From assembly GCA_902555535.1 (NCBI GenBank), contig CACDTB010000003.1, positions 1-64,000 of the forward strand: DNA of 64,000 nt, read 5' to 3'. The translations under genes were made by a program, and so were the position numbers. This stretch comes from an uncultured Pelagibacteraceae bacterium (lineage in GTDB: Bacteria; Pseudomonadota; Alphaproteobacteria; Pelagibacterales; Pelagibacteraceae). Below the pieces are notes generated by a model. That model had not been told where the DNA came from. It ran no database searches and saw nothing but the letters and a program-made list of their open reading frames with translations. This document shows positions 1 through 8,861 of the stretch, piece after piece (within the stretch, counting starts at the first letter, position 1; each line of letters begins with the position of its first letter).

Positions 1-182
1 TAATTAAAGTTAACCAAGATTTTGGGATTACTCTTTTGGTTATTGAACACAATATGAGAGTGATTATGCAATTAGCAGAAAATATTTTTTGTTTAGCTCA
101 TGGTAAAATGTTAGCTAATGGATCGCCAGAAGAAATTAAAAACGATAAACGTGTTATTGACGCGTATTTAGGAGCTCAATAA
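1..182 (+). CDS. livG: Liv-type ABC transporter ATP-binding protein, C-terminal end (partial)
   Basis: An open frame enters from the left edge (first full codon at position 3) and stops with TAA at 180-182. The roughly 60 visible residues contain LLVIEHNMRVIM, the H-loop (switch histidine) region typical of LivG ATPases, followed by a beta-hairpin (HGKMLANGSPEEI) and the usual C-terminal DAYLG. The stop overlaps the next ATG (TAATG), so translation is probably coupled with the downstream LivF-like gene, and the two would form the ATPase pair of one high-affinity amino-acid-type importer. The Walker motifs lie outside the window. The LivG rather than LivF assignment rests on the ending and on gene order. 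Confidence 0.85.
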   Translation, partial: IKVNQDFGITLLVIEHNMRVIMQLAENIFCLAHGKMLANGSPEEIKNDKRVIDAYLGAQ

Positions 183-967
183 TGGTTAATCAATATGAAG
201 TACTAGGAAAAGCTCCGACACCAGATGATTTAAAAAAATTATCTCCAAACGAAGTTCATTTAACTATTAAAAATTTAAACGCAGGTTATGGAAAAATGGA
301 AATTTTACATAACTTTGATTTATTCGTAAATAAAGCTCAGTCTTTATGCTTAATTGGACCTAATGGAGCAGGTAAATCTACAATTCTTCATTCCATATAT
401 GGTTTTACAAATATTTTTTCTGGTCAAATTGAACTTGAAGGAAAAGAAATTACAAATCTTACCCCAGCAGAAAAGTTAAAGTCAGTTGGTATAGCTTATA
501 TATTGCAAGATAACTCTGTATTTCCAGATATGACAGTAGAAGAAAACCTATTAATGGGAGGATATATAAAAGAAAAAACAGATGAGTCATATGAAGAGGC
601 TGAAAGAATTTTTGAAAAGTATGAAAGGTTAAGAAATAGAAGAAACCAACCTGCAAAAGTTTTATCTGGTGGGGAGAGAAGATTGCTAGAAATATCTAGA
701 GCGTTAGTTATGAAACCTTCAGTACTTTTAGTAGACGAACCGTCAATTGGTCTCGAGCCCAGATATATTGAGATGGTTTTTGAAATATTAGGAGATCTTC
801 AGCAAAATGAAAAAAAAACAATCATTCTAGTTGAGCAAAATGCCAAAAAAGGATTGGAGTTTGCGGATATAGGATACGTTTTAGTATCTGGGCAAACTGC
901 AATTGCAGGTAAAGGAGACGATTTACTCCAAAATCCTGATGTTGGTAGACTGTTCCTAGGTGGATAA
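182..967 (+). CDS. livF: Liv-type ABC transporter ATP-binding protein (LivF-like)
   Basis: Cytoplasmic ATPase energising a branched-chain-amino-acid-type (HAAT) importer. Walker A GPNGAGKST lies at about residues 59-67, the signature LSGGE at 161-165 and Walker B with catalytic Glu (LLVDEP) near 182-187; VEQNAKKGL near the C-terminus gives the H-loop region, in which LivF carries Gln-Asn in place of His-Asp. At 261 aa it carries about 25 extra N-terminal residues compared with the 235-aa LivF at 4529. It overlaps the preceding livG-like gene by 1 bp and the following azlC gene starts at its last base, so the three are one transcription unit. Substrate is unknown: Liv family members move amino acids, amides, urea and other small compounds. 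Confidence 0.9.
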   Translation: MVNQYEVLGKAPTPDDLKKLSPNEVHLTIKNLNAGYGKMEILHNFDLFVNKAQSLCLIGPNGAGKSTILHSIYGFTNIFSGQIELEGKEITNLTPAEKLKSVGIAYILQDNSVFPDMTVEENLLMGGYIKEKTDESYEEAERIFEKYERLRNRRNQPAKVLSGGERRLLEISRALVMKPSVLLVDEPSIGLEPRYIEMVFEILGDLQQNEKKTIILVEQNAKKGLEFADIGYVLVSGQTAIAGKGDDLLQNPDVGRLFLGG

Positions 968-1671
968 TGATTAATAAAAATTTTTTCTTTAAAGGATATA
1001 GATCTATATTTACTCATGATAGTCCAGCTATAGCTCTTACTTGTTGCTTTATAGCAATTGGTGCTCTCTTTAAAAATTTAGGTTTTAATATTCAGGAAAG
1101 TATTTTTTCAACTGTTTTAACTTATGCTTTACCAGGTTCATTGGTAATGGCAGAGTCAATGTTGATTGGAGCATCTTTATTAAATATTTTTCTAGCAGTT
1201 TGGTTTGTAAATGCTCGACTTTATCCAATGGCTGTATCTTTATTTCCATTAATGATGCACAAATCTCAACCTAAGTGGAAGTATTACTTTTCTTGTCATT
1301 TTATTGCTGTTTCAGCGTGGTTAATCATGAAAAGCAATTATAAGAAAATTCCAAAAGAATATAGAATTGATTATTGGATTGGAATTGGAAGTGCAACAGT
1401 AAGTGTATCAGTAATTGGAACATTTATAGGTTTTTATTTTTCAGAGTACATGAATAAAGATATGATGATTGGATTGGCAATTCTTAATCCAGTATATTTT
1501 TTATGCATGATGGTTGGAGCATCAAAAACTATACAAGTTATATTATCTGTCTTACTTGGAATAATTTTAGGACCAATTATTTATTTATTTTCACCTGAGT
1601 GGTCAATTCTATTAGCAGGTGTAATCGGTGGAACTATAGCCTATTTAGTTGGAGAGTATAATGTCAGCTAA
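967..1671 (+). CDS. azlC: AzlC family branched-chain amino acid export protein, large subunit
   Basis: A 234-aa polytopic inner membrane protein. The opening segment (HDSPAIALTCCFIAIG..., then a GxxxQESIFSTVL-like helix) and the YPMAVSLFPL segment after helix 3 fit AzlC/YgaZ, the large subunit of the two-component LIV-E exporter family. The downstream gene is its usual small partner AzlD, with overlapping ends. The family exports branched-chain amino acids and analogues such as azaleucine. Placed behind Liv ATPases, it may relieve excess of the imported or derived amino acid; that is inference. The start ATG overlaps the stop of the preceding ABC gene. Confidence 0.85.
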   Translation: MINKNFFFKGYRSIFTHDSPAIALTCCFIAIGALFKNLGFNIQESIFSTVLTYALPGSLVMAESMLIGASLLNIFLAVWFVNARLYPMAVSLFPLMMHKSQPKWKYYFSCHFIAVSAWLIMKSNYKKIPKEYRIDYWIGIGSATVSVSVIGTFIGFYFSEYMNKDMMIGLAILNPVYFLCMMVGASKTIQVILSVLLGIILGPIIYLFSPEWSILLAGVIGGTIAYLVGEYNVS

Positions 1672-1984
1672 TATCGTTTATGCAATTTTAGTTACATCTC
1701 TTGCTACATTTTTATCTAGATTTTTAGGCGCTCTCACCTCTCAAGGTATTAAGGAAACATCAAAACTTTTTAAGTGGTTTAATTGTTTAGCCTATGCAAC
1801 TTTAGCAGCATTAATAGCAAGAACTATAATTTTTCCTGCTGGCGTGTTAATAGAAGCTAGTTATTATAGTAGATCAATTGTTGTATTTTTATCCTTGTTT
1901 GTTTTTTTTATTTCTAAGAAAAACTTTGTTTATCCTACAATTTTCTCAGCTATTTGTATGGCAATAATTAACAATTATATCTGA
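1661..1984 (+). CDS. azlD: AzlD family branched-chain amino acid export protein, small subunit
   Basis: A small membrane protein of about 107 aa with three to four predicted helices; partner of AzlC. A longer reading from a TTG at 1649 is possible, but the ATG at 1661 is preferred because GGAGAG at 1651-1656 sits 4 nt upstream and AzlD proteins normally begin with such a short hydrophobic helix (SANIVYAILVTSLATFLSRF). It overlaps the end of azlC by 11 bp. The gene ends 39 bp before the GlaH gene. Confidence 0.82.
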   Translation: MSANIVYAILVTSLATFLSRFLGALTSQGIKETSKLFKWFNCLAYATLAALIARTIIFPAGVLIEASYYSRSIVVFLSLFVFFISKKNFVYPTIFSAICMAIINNYI

Positions 1985-2023
1985 TTAAATTGATTTATAA
2001 AATAAGGTAAAATAAAATTTAGA

Positions 2024-2935
2024 ATGCAAAAAATTACAGGCATAGACATTCAAAAACACGATAAATCAAATAGGATTATAAAAATTAGTTTAGAAAACGA
2101 TATAATAGATAAATTAATTTTCCCGTTTAATAAATTTGATTTAACAGCATTAGAGCTAAAACCATTTACAAGATTTACTTTAGCTAAAAGTTTAGATGAT
2201 TTAACAAATAATAAATTAAGCGAATTAATGAACTTAATTATTAGAGATAGATCTACAGGTTGCTTTATTATTGGACCAAAAAATATAACTCCAAAAATTA
2301 ATGATACATTTTTAGTTAAGTTATCAACTGCAATAGCTCATCTAATTGGTGTGCCCAATCATGATGCCATGGCAGGAAAATATTATGCTCGTTTTCATGT
2401 CAAACATGAAGATAGTAGTGACTCTTATTTAAGGAAAGCTTATAGGAATATGGATCTTCATACAGATGGAACATACGTGAAAGATGTAACCGACTGGTTA
2501 CTTATGACTAAAATTGATGAGCAAAATGTTGAAGGCGGTGAAACAGCTATGTTACACCTTGATGACTGGGAACATTGTGATGATTTATATAATGATCCAG
2601 TAGGAAGACAGAATTTTGTTTGGGGATCACCAAAAAGTAAAAATATTGATTACAAGGTAGAGCACCCAGTTTTTTCGACTGATAAAGAGGGAAGACCAAC
2701 GATATCTTATATAGATCAATTTCCAGAACCTCAAAATATGGAACAAGGTAATTTTTTACAAAGATTATCTGATGGATTAGAGGAAAGTAAAAATAAAATA
2801 ATTACAAAATTACCTGTTGGATTCTCTGTGATTGCAAATAATTATTTCTGGCTTCATGGAAGAAAACCTTTCAAAGAAAACAAGGAATTAAGCAGAGAAT
2901 TACTAAGAATTAGAGGTTCTTTTTTTGTTAATTAA
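2024..2935 (+). CDS. glaH: Glutarate 2-hydroxylase, CsiD/GlaH family (Fe(II)/2-oxoglutarate dioxygenase)
   Basis: 303 aa, close in pattern to Escherichia coli CsiD (GlaH), which hydroxylates glutarate to L-2-hydroxyglutarate using 2-oxoglutarate and oxygen. Family blocks are clear: AHLIGxxNxDAMxGxYYARF (105-124), DSDSYLRKxxRxMxLHxDGTYV (about 130-152), KIDEQNxxGG (163-172), LHLDDWEH (177-184), YIDQF (229-233) and WLHGR (277-280). H146 and D148 plus H278 form the iron triad and R295 is a candidate 2-oxoglutarate anchor. No L-2-hydroxyglutarate oxidase (LhgO) is adjacent, unlike in enterobacteria. Neighbours are a Liv importer and a ProC-like reductase, so an importer for a C5 diacid or a lysine-derived compound is a possible context. 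Confidence 0.88.
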   Translation: MQKITGIDIQKHDKSNRIIKISLENDIIDKLIFPFNKFDLTALELKPFTRFTLAKSLDDLTNNKLSELMNLIIRDRSTGCFIIGPKNITPKINDTFLVKLSTAIAHLIGVPNHDAMAGKYYARFHVKHEDSSDSYLRKAYRNMDLHTDGTYVKDVTDWLLMTKIDEQNVEGGETAMLHLDDWEHCDDLYNDPVGRQNFVWGSPKSKNIDYKVEHPVFSTDKEGRPTISYIDQFPEPQNMEQGNFLQRLSDGLEESKNKIITKLPVGFSVIANNYFWLHGRKPFKENKELSRELLRIRGSFFVN

Positions 2936-2967
2936 TTCAATATAATCAATATAAAGTATCCAAAATT

Positions 2968-3735
2968 ATGAATTTAGGTTTTATTGGTACTGGAAAAATT
3001 GCAGCTTCAGTGATTACTGGAATATGTAAATCAAAAATTTCTTATAAGAAAATTATTATTTCTCCAAGAAATAAAAAAATAGCTCTTGGGTTAAAAAGAA
3101 AGTTTAAAAAAATAGTTATTGCCAAAGATAATCAACAAATTGTAGATCAATCTAATTGGGTATTTTTATCTGTTACACCTACTGTTGGTGAAAAAATTAT
3201 TAAAGATTTAAAATTTAAATCGACCCAAACAGTTGTTAGTTTTATTTCAACAATTACTTTATCTCAATTAAAGAAAGCAATTAAAGTAAAAGCAAAAATT
3301 GTAAGAGCAATACCTCTACCTCCAATTTCATTAAAGAAAGGTCCTGTACCTATTTGTCCCCCTAATTCAAAAGTAAAAGCATTTTTTAATAACTTGGGAA
3401 CAACTGTAGAAATTAAAAATGAGAAATCCTCTATAAACTTTTGGTCAACTTCTGGCATGATGGCTCCTTTTTATGAGATGTTAAGAGTAATGACCGATTG
3501 GTTGGTAAAAAGAGGCGTAAAAAGAAATAATGCTCAAAAATATATTACTTCTTTATTTTTAGCTTTATCTGAAGATGCTGTAGTAAATTCAAAAGAAAAT
3601 TTAAAGAATTTAGTAAAAGAGTCTCAAACGCCAAAAGGTTTAAATGAACAAGGTGTGAAAGAATTAACTAAAGCTGGATTTTATAGATCTCTAGAAAGAA
3701 CATTAAATAGCATTCACAGAAGACTTAACAAATAA
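2968..3735 (+). CDS. Pyrroline-5-carboxylate reductase family protein (ProC-like)
   Basis: 255 aa with an N-terminal Rossmann fold starting at residue 1 (LGFIGTGKIAASVITG) and the LSVTP block, followed by a conserved RAIPLPPISLKKGP segment that corresponds to the ProC motif RxMPNxPxxxGxG, and a helical C-terminal dimerisation part. In ProC the reaction is NAD(P)H-dependent reduction of 1-pyrroline-5-carboxylate to proline. This protein departs from the ProC consensus (PLPP in place of PNTP), so it may reduce another cyclic imine or belong to a ProC-like subfamily. It sits between GlaH and a complete Liv importer, 5 bp before the latter. Confidence 0.72.
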   Translation: MNLGFIGTGKIAASVITGICKSKISYKKIIISPRNKKIALGLKRKFKKIVIAKDNQQIVDQSNWVFLSVTPTVGEKIIKDLKFKSTQTVVSFISTITLSQLKKAIKVKAKIVRAIPLPPISLKKGPVPICPPNSKVKAFFNNLGTTVEIKNEKSSINFWSTSGMMAPFYEMLRVMTDWLVKRGVKRNNAQKYITSLFLALSEDAVVNSKENLKNLVKESQTPKGLNEQGVKELTKAGFYRSLERTLNSIHRRLNK

Positions 3736-3740
3736 ATCAA

Positions 3741-4529
3741 ATGTCTGAAAATATTTTAGAGATTAATAATTTAAGTAAATATTTTGGTGGATTAGCTGCA
3801 GTTTCAGATTGTTCAATAAAAGTTAAAAGAGGAACTATCACTGGTATCATTGGGCCAAATGGATCTGGTAAAACAACTTTATTTAATTTAATTGCTGGAA
3901 ACTTAAAATCCTCTAGTGGTAATGTTGTTTTTGATGATGAAAATATTACAGATGTTCCATCATATGAGTTATTTTCTAAAGGGTTATTAAGAACATTTCA
4001 AATTGCACACGAGTTTTCAAATTTATCTGTTTTAGAAAATTTAATGATGGTTCCAGGAAATCAATCTGGAGAAAAAATAATGACAGCATTATTTAAACCA
4101 GGTTTAGTTGCACAAGAAGAGGCTGTGGTTAAAGAGAAAGCGAAAGAAGTTGTTGAATTTTTAAATTTAGGACATTTATCAAATGAGCTTGCTGGTAATC
4201 TTTCAGGTGGACAAAAGAAACTATTAGAACTTGGAAGAACCATGATGGTTGATGCAAAATTAGTACTATTAGATGAAGTGGGGGCTGGAGTTAACAGAAC
4301 TTTGTTAAAAGATCTTGGAACTGCAATAGAAAAGTTAAATAAAGAAAAAGGTTATACTTTTTGTATGATTGAACATGATATGGATTTTATTGGAAGATTA
4401 TGTGATCCAGTGATTGTAATGGCTGAAGGATCAGTTTTATTTGAGGGAAGTGTTGAAGAAGCAAAAAAAGATGAGAAAGTTATCGAAAGCTATCTTGGAA
4501 GAGGATCAAAATTAAAGGATACAAATTAA
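3741..4529 (+). CDS. livG: Liv-type ABC transporter ATP-binding protein (LivG-like)
   Basis: 262-aa ATPase. Walker A GPNGSGKTT (38-46), signature LSGGQKK (about 154-160), Walker B LVLLDEVGAGVN (about 174-185; LivG proteins usually read DEPxAGLN, here Val replaces Pro) and the H-loop IEHDMDFI. The ending SYLGRG is typical of LivG. First gene of a complete set LivG-LivF-LivH-LivM (3741-7615) with 1-bp overlaps or 1-bp gaps. No substrate-binding protein lies in the same direction; the livK at 8894-10075 on the opposite strand is the obvious candidate partner. Confidence 0.9.
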   Translation: MSENILEINNLSKYFGGLAAVSDCSIKVKRGTITGIIGPNGSGKTTLFNLIAGNLKSSSGNVVFDDENITDVPSYELFSKGLLRTFQIAHEFSNLSVLENLMMVPGNQSGEKIMTALFKPGLVAQEEAVVKEKAKEVVEFLNLGHLSNELAGNLSGGQKKLLELGRTMMVDAKLVLLDEVGAGVNRTLLKDLGTAIEKLNKEKGYTFCMIEHDMDFIGRLCDPVIVMAEGSVLFEGSVEEAKKDEKVIESYLGRGSKLKDTN

Positions 4530-5236
4530 TGGCATATTTTGAAGGAATAGAAATGACAGGTGGTTATGGAAATGGTCCTGACATTATTAGTTCGTGTTCA
4601 GTGAATGTAAATAAGGGTGAAATAGTTTCTATTTTAGGTCCTAATGGTGCTGGCAAATCAACTGCTATGAAAGCAATGTTAGGCTTGCTCAATTTAAAAT
4701 CTGGATCAGTAAAGATTGACGGTAAGGATATTTCAAAATTATCTCCTCAAGATCGAGTTAAGCAAGGTATTTCTTTTGTGCCACAGACTAAAAATGTTTT
4801 TGCAGGGATGACTGTTGAAGAAAATTTAGAAATGGGTGCATTTCTTGTTGAGGATGAAATCAAAAATATAATTGAAGAAATTTATGAATTATTTCCAATT
4901 TTAAGAGAGAAAAGAAATCAGTTGGTTGGTGAACTTTCTGGAGGTCAAAGACAACAAGTAGCTCTAGGTCGAGCTTTAATGATTAAACCCACTGTTTTAA
5001 TGTTAGACGAGCCAACAGCAGGGGTATCGCCAATCGTTATGGATGAATTATTTGATCATATTGTCAAAGTTAAAAGAACAAATGTTGCCATCTTAATGGT
5101 AGAACAAAATGCAAAACAAGCCTTAAGTATTTCTGATAGAGGTTATGTACTAGTTACTGGAGAAAATCGTTATTCAGGAACTGGAAAAGAATTATTAGAC
5201 GATCCAAGAGTAAGAAGCTCTTTTTTGGGAGGGTAA
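4529..5236 (+). CDS. livF: Liv-type ABC transporter ATP-binding protein (LivF-like)
   Basis: 235 aa, the standard LivF length. Walker A GPNGAGKST (37-45), signature LSGGQRQQ (about 136-143), Walker B LMLDEPTAGVSP (about 155-166) and VEQNAKQAL near the C-terminus. Ends with the family-typical SSFLGG. ATG overlaps the last base of the previous livG stop (TTAATGG). Works with the LivG at 3741 as the heterodimeric motor for the permeases LivH and LivM that follow. Confidence 0.9.
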   Translation: MAYFEGIEMTGGYGNGPDIISSCSVNVNKGEIVSILGPNGAGKSTAMKAMLGLLNLKSGSVKIDGKDISKLSPQDRVKQGISFVPQTKNVFAGMTVEENLEMGAFLVEDEIKNIIEEIYELFPILREKRNQLVGELSGGQRQQVALGRALMIKPTVLMLDEPTAGVSPIVMDELFDHIVKVKRTNVAILMVEQNAKQALSISDRGYVLVTGENRYSGTGKELLDDPRVRSSFLGG

Positions 5237-5237
5237 T

Positions 5238-6248
5238 ATGGATTTTGTAAATGCAATAATTCTTTTATTAAATTATATTTTTATTCCTGCATTAACTTAT
5301 GGTTCTCAGTTAGCACTGGGTGCAATCTTTGTTACACTCATATATGGAATTTTAAGATTTGCTAATTTTGCAACTGGTGACATGATGTCATTTGGAACCA
5401 TGGCTACGATTTTATTTACATGGTATTTTCAATCTTTAGGTGTTTCTTTAGGGGTTTTACCTACCGCTTTGTTAGCTATTCCATTCGGAATTATTTTTAT
5501 GATTCTCTATATGCTTTTAATTGATAAATTTGTCTTCAAATATTATAGACACCAGAAAAGCCCTCCAGTTCAATTTGCAATGGTAAGTATAGGTGTAATG
5601 TTTGTGACACAAGCAGTGGTAAGAATTATTATTGGACCTAGTGATAGAAGATTTTTTGATGGAGAAAAATTTATTATCAAGGCTCGAGAATTCAAAGAGA
5701 TGACAGGTTTAAACGAGGGTCTCGCATTGAAATCAACTCAAGTGATAACTATTTTTGTAACAATTGTTTTAGTCTCTTTATTGTTTTGGTTTTTAAATAG
5801 AACAAAAACTGGAAAAAGTATGAAAGCTTATTCTGATAATGAAGATCTTGCTTTGCTATCAGGTATTGATCCAAAAAAAATAGTTTTAGTTACATGGGTT
5901 ATTGCTGGAATTTTAGCTACAATAGGTGGAGCATTGTATGGTTTAGATAAAAGTTTTAAACCATTTACTTATTTTAACAATATGCTTCCTATTTTTGCTG
6001 CTGCAATTGTTGGAGGAATTGGAAATCCATTTGGAGCTTTTTTAGGCGGATATGTAATTGCTTTTTCTGAAATATTGCTCACTTATGCATATAAAAAATT
6101 CTTTATGTATATTTTACCAGAAAGTATGGAGCCAAATAGTTTAGTTCAGTTACTATCTACTGATTATAAGTTTGCAGTCTCGTTCTCTATTCTTGTAATT
6201 GTTTTAATTTATCGACCTTCGGGAATATTTAAGGGGAAAGTATTGTGA
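5238..6248 (+). CDS. livH: Liv-type ABC transporter permease (LivH-like)
   Basis: 336-aa inner-membrane permease with about eight hydrophobic segments. Family features: LALGAIFVTLIYGILRFANFATGDMMSFG near the N-terminus, FAMVSIGVMF in the middle, the cytoplasmic coupling segment with RTKTGKSMKAYSDNEDLALLSGID (about 188-211), and FAAAIVGGIGNPFGAFLGGYVIAFSE (253-278). The start follows the preceding stop by one base and has GGGAGGG immediately upstream. Pairs with LivM downstream, which overlaps its end by 4 bp. Confidence 0.9.
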   Translation: MDFVNAIILLLNYIFIPALTYGSQLALGAIFVTLIYGILRFANFATGDMMSFGTMATILFTWYFQSLGVSLGVLPTALLAIPFGIIFMILYMLLIDKFVFKYYRHQKSPPVQFAMVSIGVMFVTQAVVRIIIGPSDRRFFDGEKFIIKAREFKEMTGLNEGLALKSTQVITIFVTIVLVSLLFWFLNRTKTGKSMKAYSDNEDLALLSGIDPKKIVLVTWVIAGILATIGGALYGLDKSFKPFTYFNNMLPIFAAAIVGGIGNPFGAFLGGYVIAFSEILLTYAYKKFFMYILPESMEPNSLVQLLSTDYKFAVSFSILVIVLIYRPSGIFKGKVL

Positions 6249-7615
6249 GAAAAAACCTAAATGTAATTGCAGCTTACAGTATCATGATGGTGCTTATTCT
6301 AATGGTTGGGATATTTCAGTCTTGGAATATCGCTTTATCAATATTTAATCTTTGTTTGATTTCTGCGGTCATGACAATGGGCGCCAATATTCAATGGGGG
6401 TACGCTGGTTTAATTAATTTTGGAATTATGGGTTATACAGCTTTAGGTGGTTTAGCTGCGGTATTGATATCTGTCGATCCTGTTCAAGAGGCATGGAGGG
6501 CAGGAGGTTTCGATATTCTAATGTCGTTATGGCTGATAGTAGTAATGGTATTAGTTATACGCTTTGTTTTAAAAAGATTTGAAAAATCAAAAATAAGAAC
6601 ATACAGCATAGCTGCAATAATAATTTCAGGTATTTTACTTATAAGATTTTCTTCAGAGCCAGGCATAGAAGCAATTGAAGCAGTAGATCCAGCTAAAACT
6701 GGTTTCTTAGGAGGATTTGGATTACCAATTATATTTTCTTGGATAGTTGGAGCTCTTTTTGCAGGGGGTTTAGCTTTTATAGTTGGAAAAGTTGCGCTTG
6801 GTCTTAGAGCAGATTATTTAGCAATTGCCACTCTACTTATTTCTGAAATTGTTATTGCAATTATTAAACACGAGGATTGGCTCACAAGAGGGGTCAAAAA
6901 TGTTATCGGATTAAAAAGACCTGCACCTTATGAGGTAGATCTGCAAACTACTGATTGGTTTATTAAATTAGTTGAAAAGTTTAATGCAGGAAAATTAAGT
7001 GTAATTGAGAATTTAGCTGATAGACAGGCTGCTTTAAACCAACTTGTTATAGAAGGTTCATCAGTATTTGTAAAACTGTGTTATTCAGGATTATTCTTAG
7101 TTGTAGTAATTATTCTTTTAATTTTAACTCAAAAAGCTCTTTATTCTCCTTGGGGAAGAATGATGAGGGCAATTAGAGATAATGAGGAAGCTGCAAATGC
7201 AATGGGTAAAAATGTTGTTAAACAACATTTACTAATTTTTATTTTAGGCTCAGCAATTGTTGGAATTGCAGGCGCAATGCTTGTTACACAAGATGGACTA
7301 TTTACCCCAGGAAGTTATAGACCTATGAGATATACTTTTTTGATTTGGGTGATGGTAATTGTTGGAGGAAGTGGAAATAATTTTGGGGCAATTTTAGGAG
7401 GATTTGTTGTTTGGTTCTTATGGATTGAAGCTGCACCAATATCATTATTCTTAATAAACTTTTTCACTGCGGGAATTCCTGAAACAAATGCACTTAAAGC
7501 TCATTTAATTGAAAGTGTTCCTTATTTCAGATTTTTACTGATGGGATTAGGATTGTTGTTTATAATGAGGTATCGACCTAAAGGTATACTTCCTGAAAAA
7601 ATAGAAATAAAGTAA
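6245..7615 (+). CDS. livM: Liv-type ABC transporter permease (LivM-like)
   Basis: 456-aa permease. LivM features include the GYAGLINFGIMGYTALGG segment near residue 55-75, LGLRADYLAIATLLISEIV around 185-203, the coupling segment SPWGRMMRAIRDNEEAANAMGKNV, and VIVGGSGNNFGAILGGFVVW near 375-395. The initiation codon is GTG at 6245, overlapping the livH stop (GTGA). Longer than many LivM proteins (about 330-430 aa) because of an extra hydrophobic stretch at about 90-140 and an insert near 210-270. Confidence 0.88.
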   Translation: MRKNLNVIAAYSIMMVLILMVGIFQSWNIALSIFNLCLISAVMTMGANIQWGYAGLINFGIMGYTALGGLAAVLISVDPVQEAWRAGGFDILMSLWLIVVMVLVIRFVLKRFEKSKIRTYSIAAIIISGILLIRFSSEPGIEAIEAVDPAKTGFLGGFGLPIIFSWIVGALFAGGLAFIVGKVALGLRADYLAIATLLISEIVIAIIKHEDWLTRGVKNVIGLKRPAPYEVDLQTTDWFIKLVEKFNAGKLSVIENLADRQAALNQLVIEGSSVFVKLCYSGLFLVVVIILLILTQKALYSPWGRMMRAIRDNEEAANAMGKNVVKQHLLIFILGSAIVGIAGAMLVTQDGLFTPGSYRPMRYTFLIWVMVIVGGSGNNFGAILGGFVVWFLWIEAAPISLFLINFFTAGIPETNALKAHLIESVPYFRFLLMGLGLLFIMRYRPKGILPEKIEIK

Positions 7616-7620
7616 ACATA

Positions 7621-7692
7621 ATGAAATATATTATATTAGGTGCTGCTGCTGCTTGGGCTTTGTATATGGCCGATAAGTATTTATTCTTTTAA
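7621..7692 (+). CDS. Putative 23-residue membrane peptide
   Basis: A very short frame starting with ATG at 7621, 5 bp after the livM stop, and ending in TAA at 7690-7692 that overlaps the ATG of the next gene (TAATG). The peptide is MKYIILGAAAAWALYMADKY followed by LFF: one short hydrophobic helix with a basic N-terminus. The precise insertion between livM and the MFS gene, with the same overlap style as the real genes here, argues for translation. Function unknown: it could be a small transporter-associated protein or simply a translational coupling leader. Confidence 0.5.
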   Translation: MKYIILGAAAAWALYMADKYLFF

Positions 7693-8861
7693 TGAATAAA
7701 AATCTTTCGTTACTTATATTAAGCCAAATTTTCGCTTTTACAGCTGCACCGGTCACCGTTTTTTTAAGTGGTATAATTGGTTCAAAATTTAGTCCAATAA
7801 AATCTTTAGCTACTCTTCCAATGGCTTTGTCAGTTGTTGGAATTGCGTTATTCGCTTTTTTTGCTGCAAAGTTAATGAGTATAATTGGACGAAAATTAGG
7901 TTTTATTTTTGCATCAATAGGTACATGCTTTGCATCTCTTTTAACCGCATACTCTATAATTATAGAAAGTTTTGTCGTATATAATTTAGGATGCTTTTTA
8001 ATTGGTGGAGGAATAGCTTTCAGCCATCAATATCGTTTTGCAGCAGTCGAGGTTGTGGATAAGGATTATGCACCAAAAGCAATTTCTATCATTTTGTTAG
8101 CAGGAATAGGTTCGGCCTTTATCGGTCCAAACATTGCAAACATTTCGAAAGGATTTATTTCAGATCATATGTATGCAGGTTCTTATCTTGCACTTGCCAT
8201 TTTATCTATCTCATCAACAATATTTTTAATTTTTTATCAGGAACCAAAAACGATATCTAGCAATCAATATAAAACTGGAAGAAGTTTTTTTGAGCTTATC
8301 TCTCAACCTAGATTTCTACAGGCGCTCGTAGCTTCAGCTTTTGCCTATGCTGTAATGACTTTTTTAATGACAGCAACTCCTATAAGTATGCATCTGATGG
8401 AGAAAATAAGTTTATCTAAGACTGGATTTGTTATTCAGCTTCATATAGCAGCCATGTTTTTACCTTCACTAGTTACAGGAAATTTAATTAAAAGGTTTGG
8501 TCATAGTAAAATTATGTATATGGGAGTTTTATTGTTTTTGGTCACAATTATTACCAGTTTATTTGAACAGAATTATATTAACTACATGGTTGCACTTATT
8601 TTTCTGGGGCTAGGGTGGAACTTTCTATTCATTTCAGGAACAAGCTTACTTGTTTTGTGTTACAGAGAAGAGGAAAAATTTAGAGCTCAAGGGTATAATG
8701 ATTTAATTGTTTATTCTATACAAGCATTAGCCAGTTTATCTGCTGGAGTATTTCTTAGCTTAACTAGCTGGAAAACTATGAATTTAATATGTTTAATTTT
8801 TTTAATTATAATAGCTCTTTCTACCATTAGAGCTGATCTAAAAAAAAACCCCAGTAATTAA
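7692..8861 (+). CDS. MFS transporter
   Basis: 389-aa protein with about twelve hydrophobic segments and a basic loop after helix 2 (MSIIGRKLGFIFASIG) matching the major facilitator motif GxxxDRxGRR in weakened form; a second basic loop GNLIKRFGHSKIMYMG begins the C-terminal half. The overall pattern resembles YfmO/NarK-unrelated small-molecule efflux-type MFS proteins; substrate cannot be told. Translation is probably coupled to the 23-residue ORF upstream. The last codons and the stop codon lie inside the strong terminator hairpin at 8849-8871. Confidence 0.8.
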   Translation: MNKNLSLLILSQIFAFTAAPVTVFLSGIIGSKFSPIKSLATLPMALSVVGIALFAFFAAKLMSIIGRKLGFIFASIGTCFASLLTAYSIIIESFVVYNLGCFLIGGGIAFSHQYRFAAVEVVDKDYAPKAISIILLAGIGSAFIGPNIANISKGFISDHMYAGSYLALAILSISSTIFLIFYQEPKTISSNQYKTGRSFFELISQPRFLQALVASAFAYAVMTFLMTATPISMHLMEKISLSKTGFVIQLHIAAMFLPSLVTGNLIKRFGHSKIMYMGVLLFLVTIITSLFEQNYINYMVALIFLGLGWNFLFISGTSLLVLCYREEEKFRAQGYNDLIVYSIQALASLSAGVFLSLTSWKTMNLICLIFLIIIALSTIRADLKKNPSN

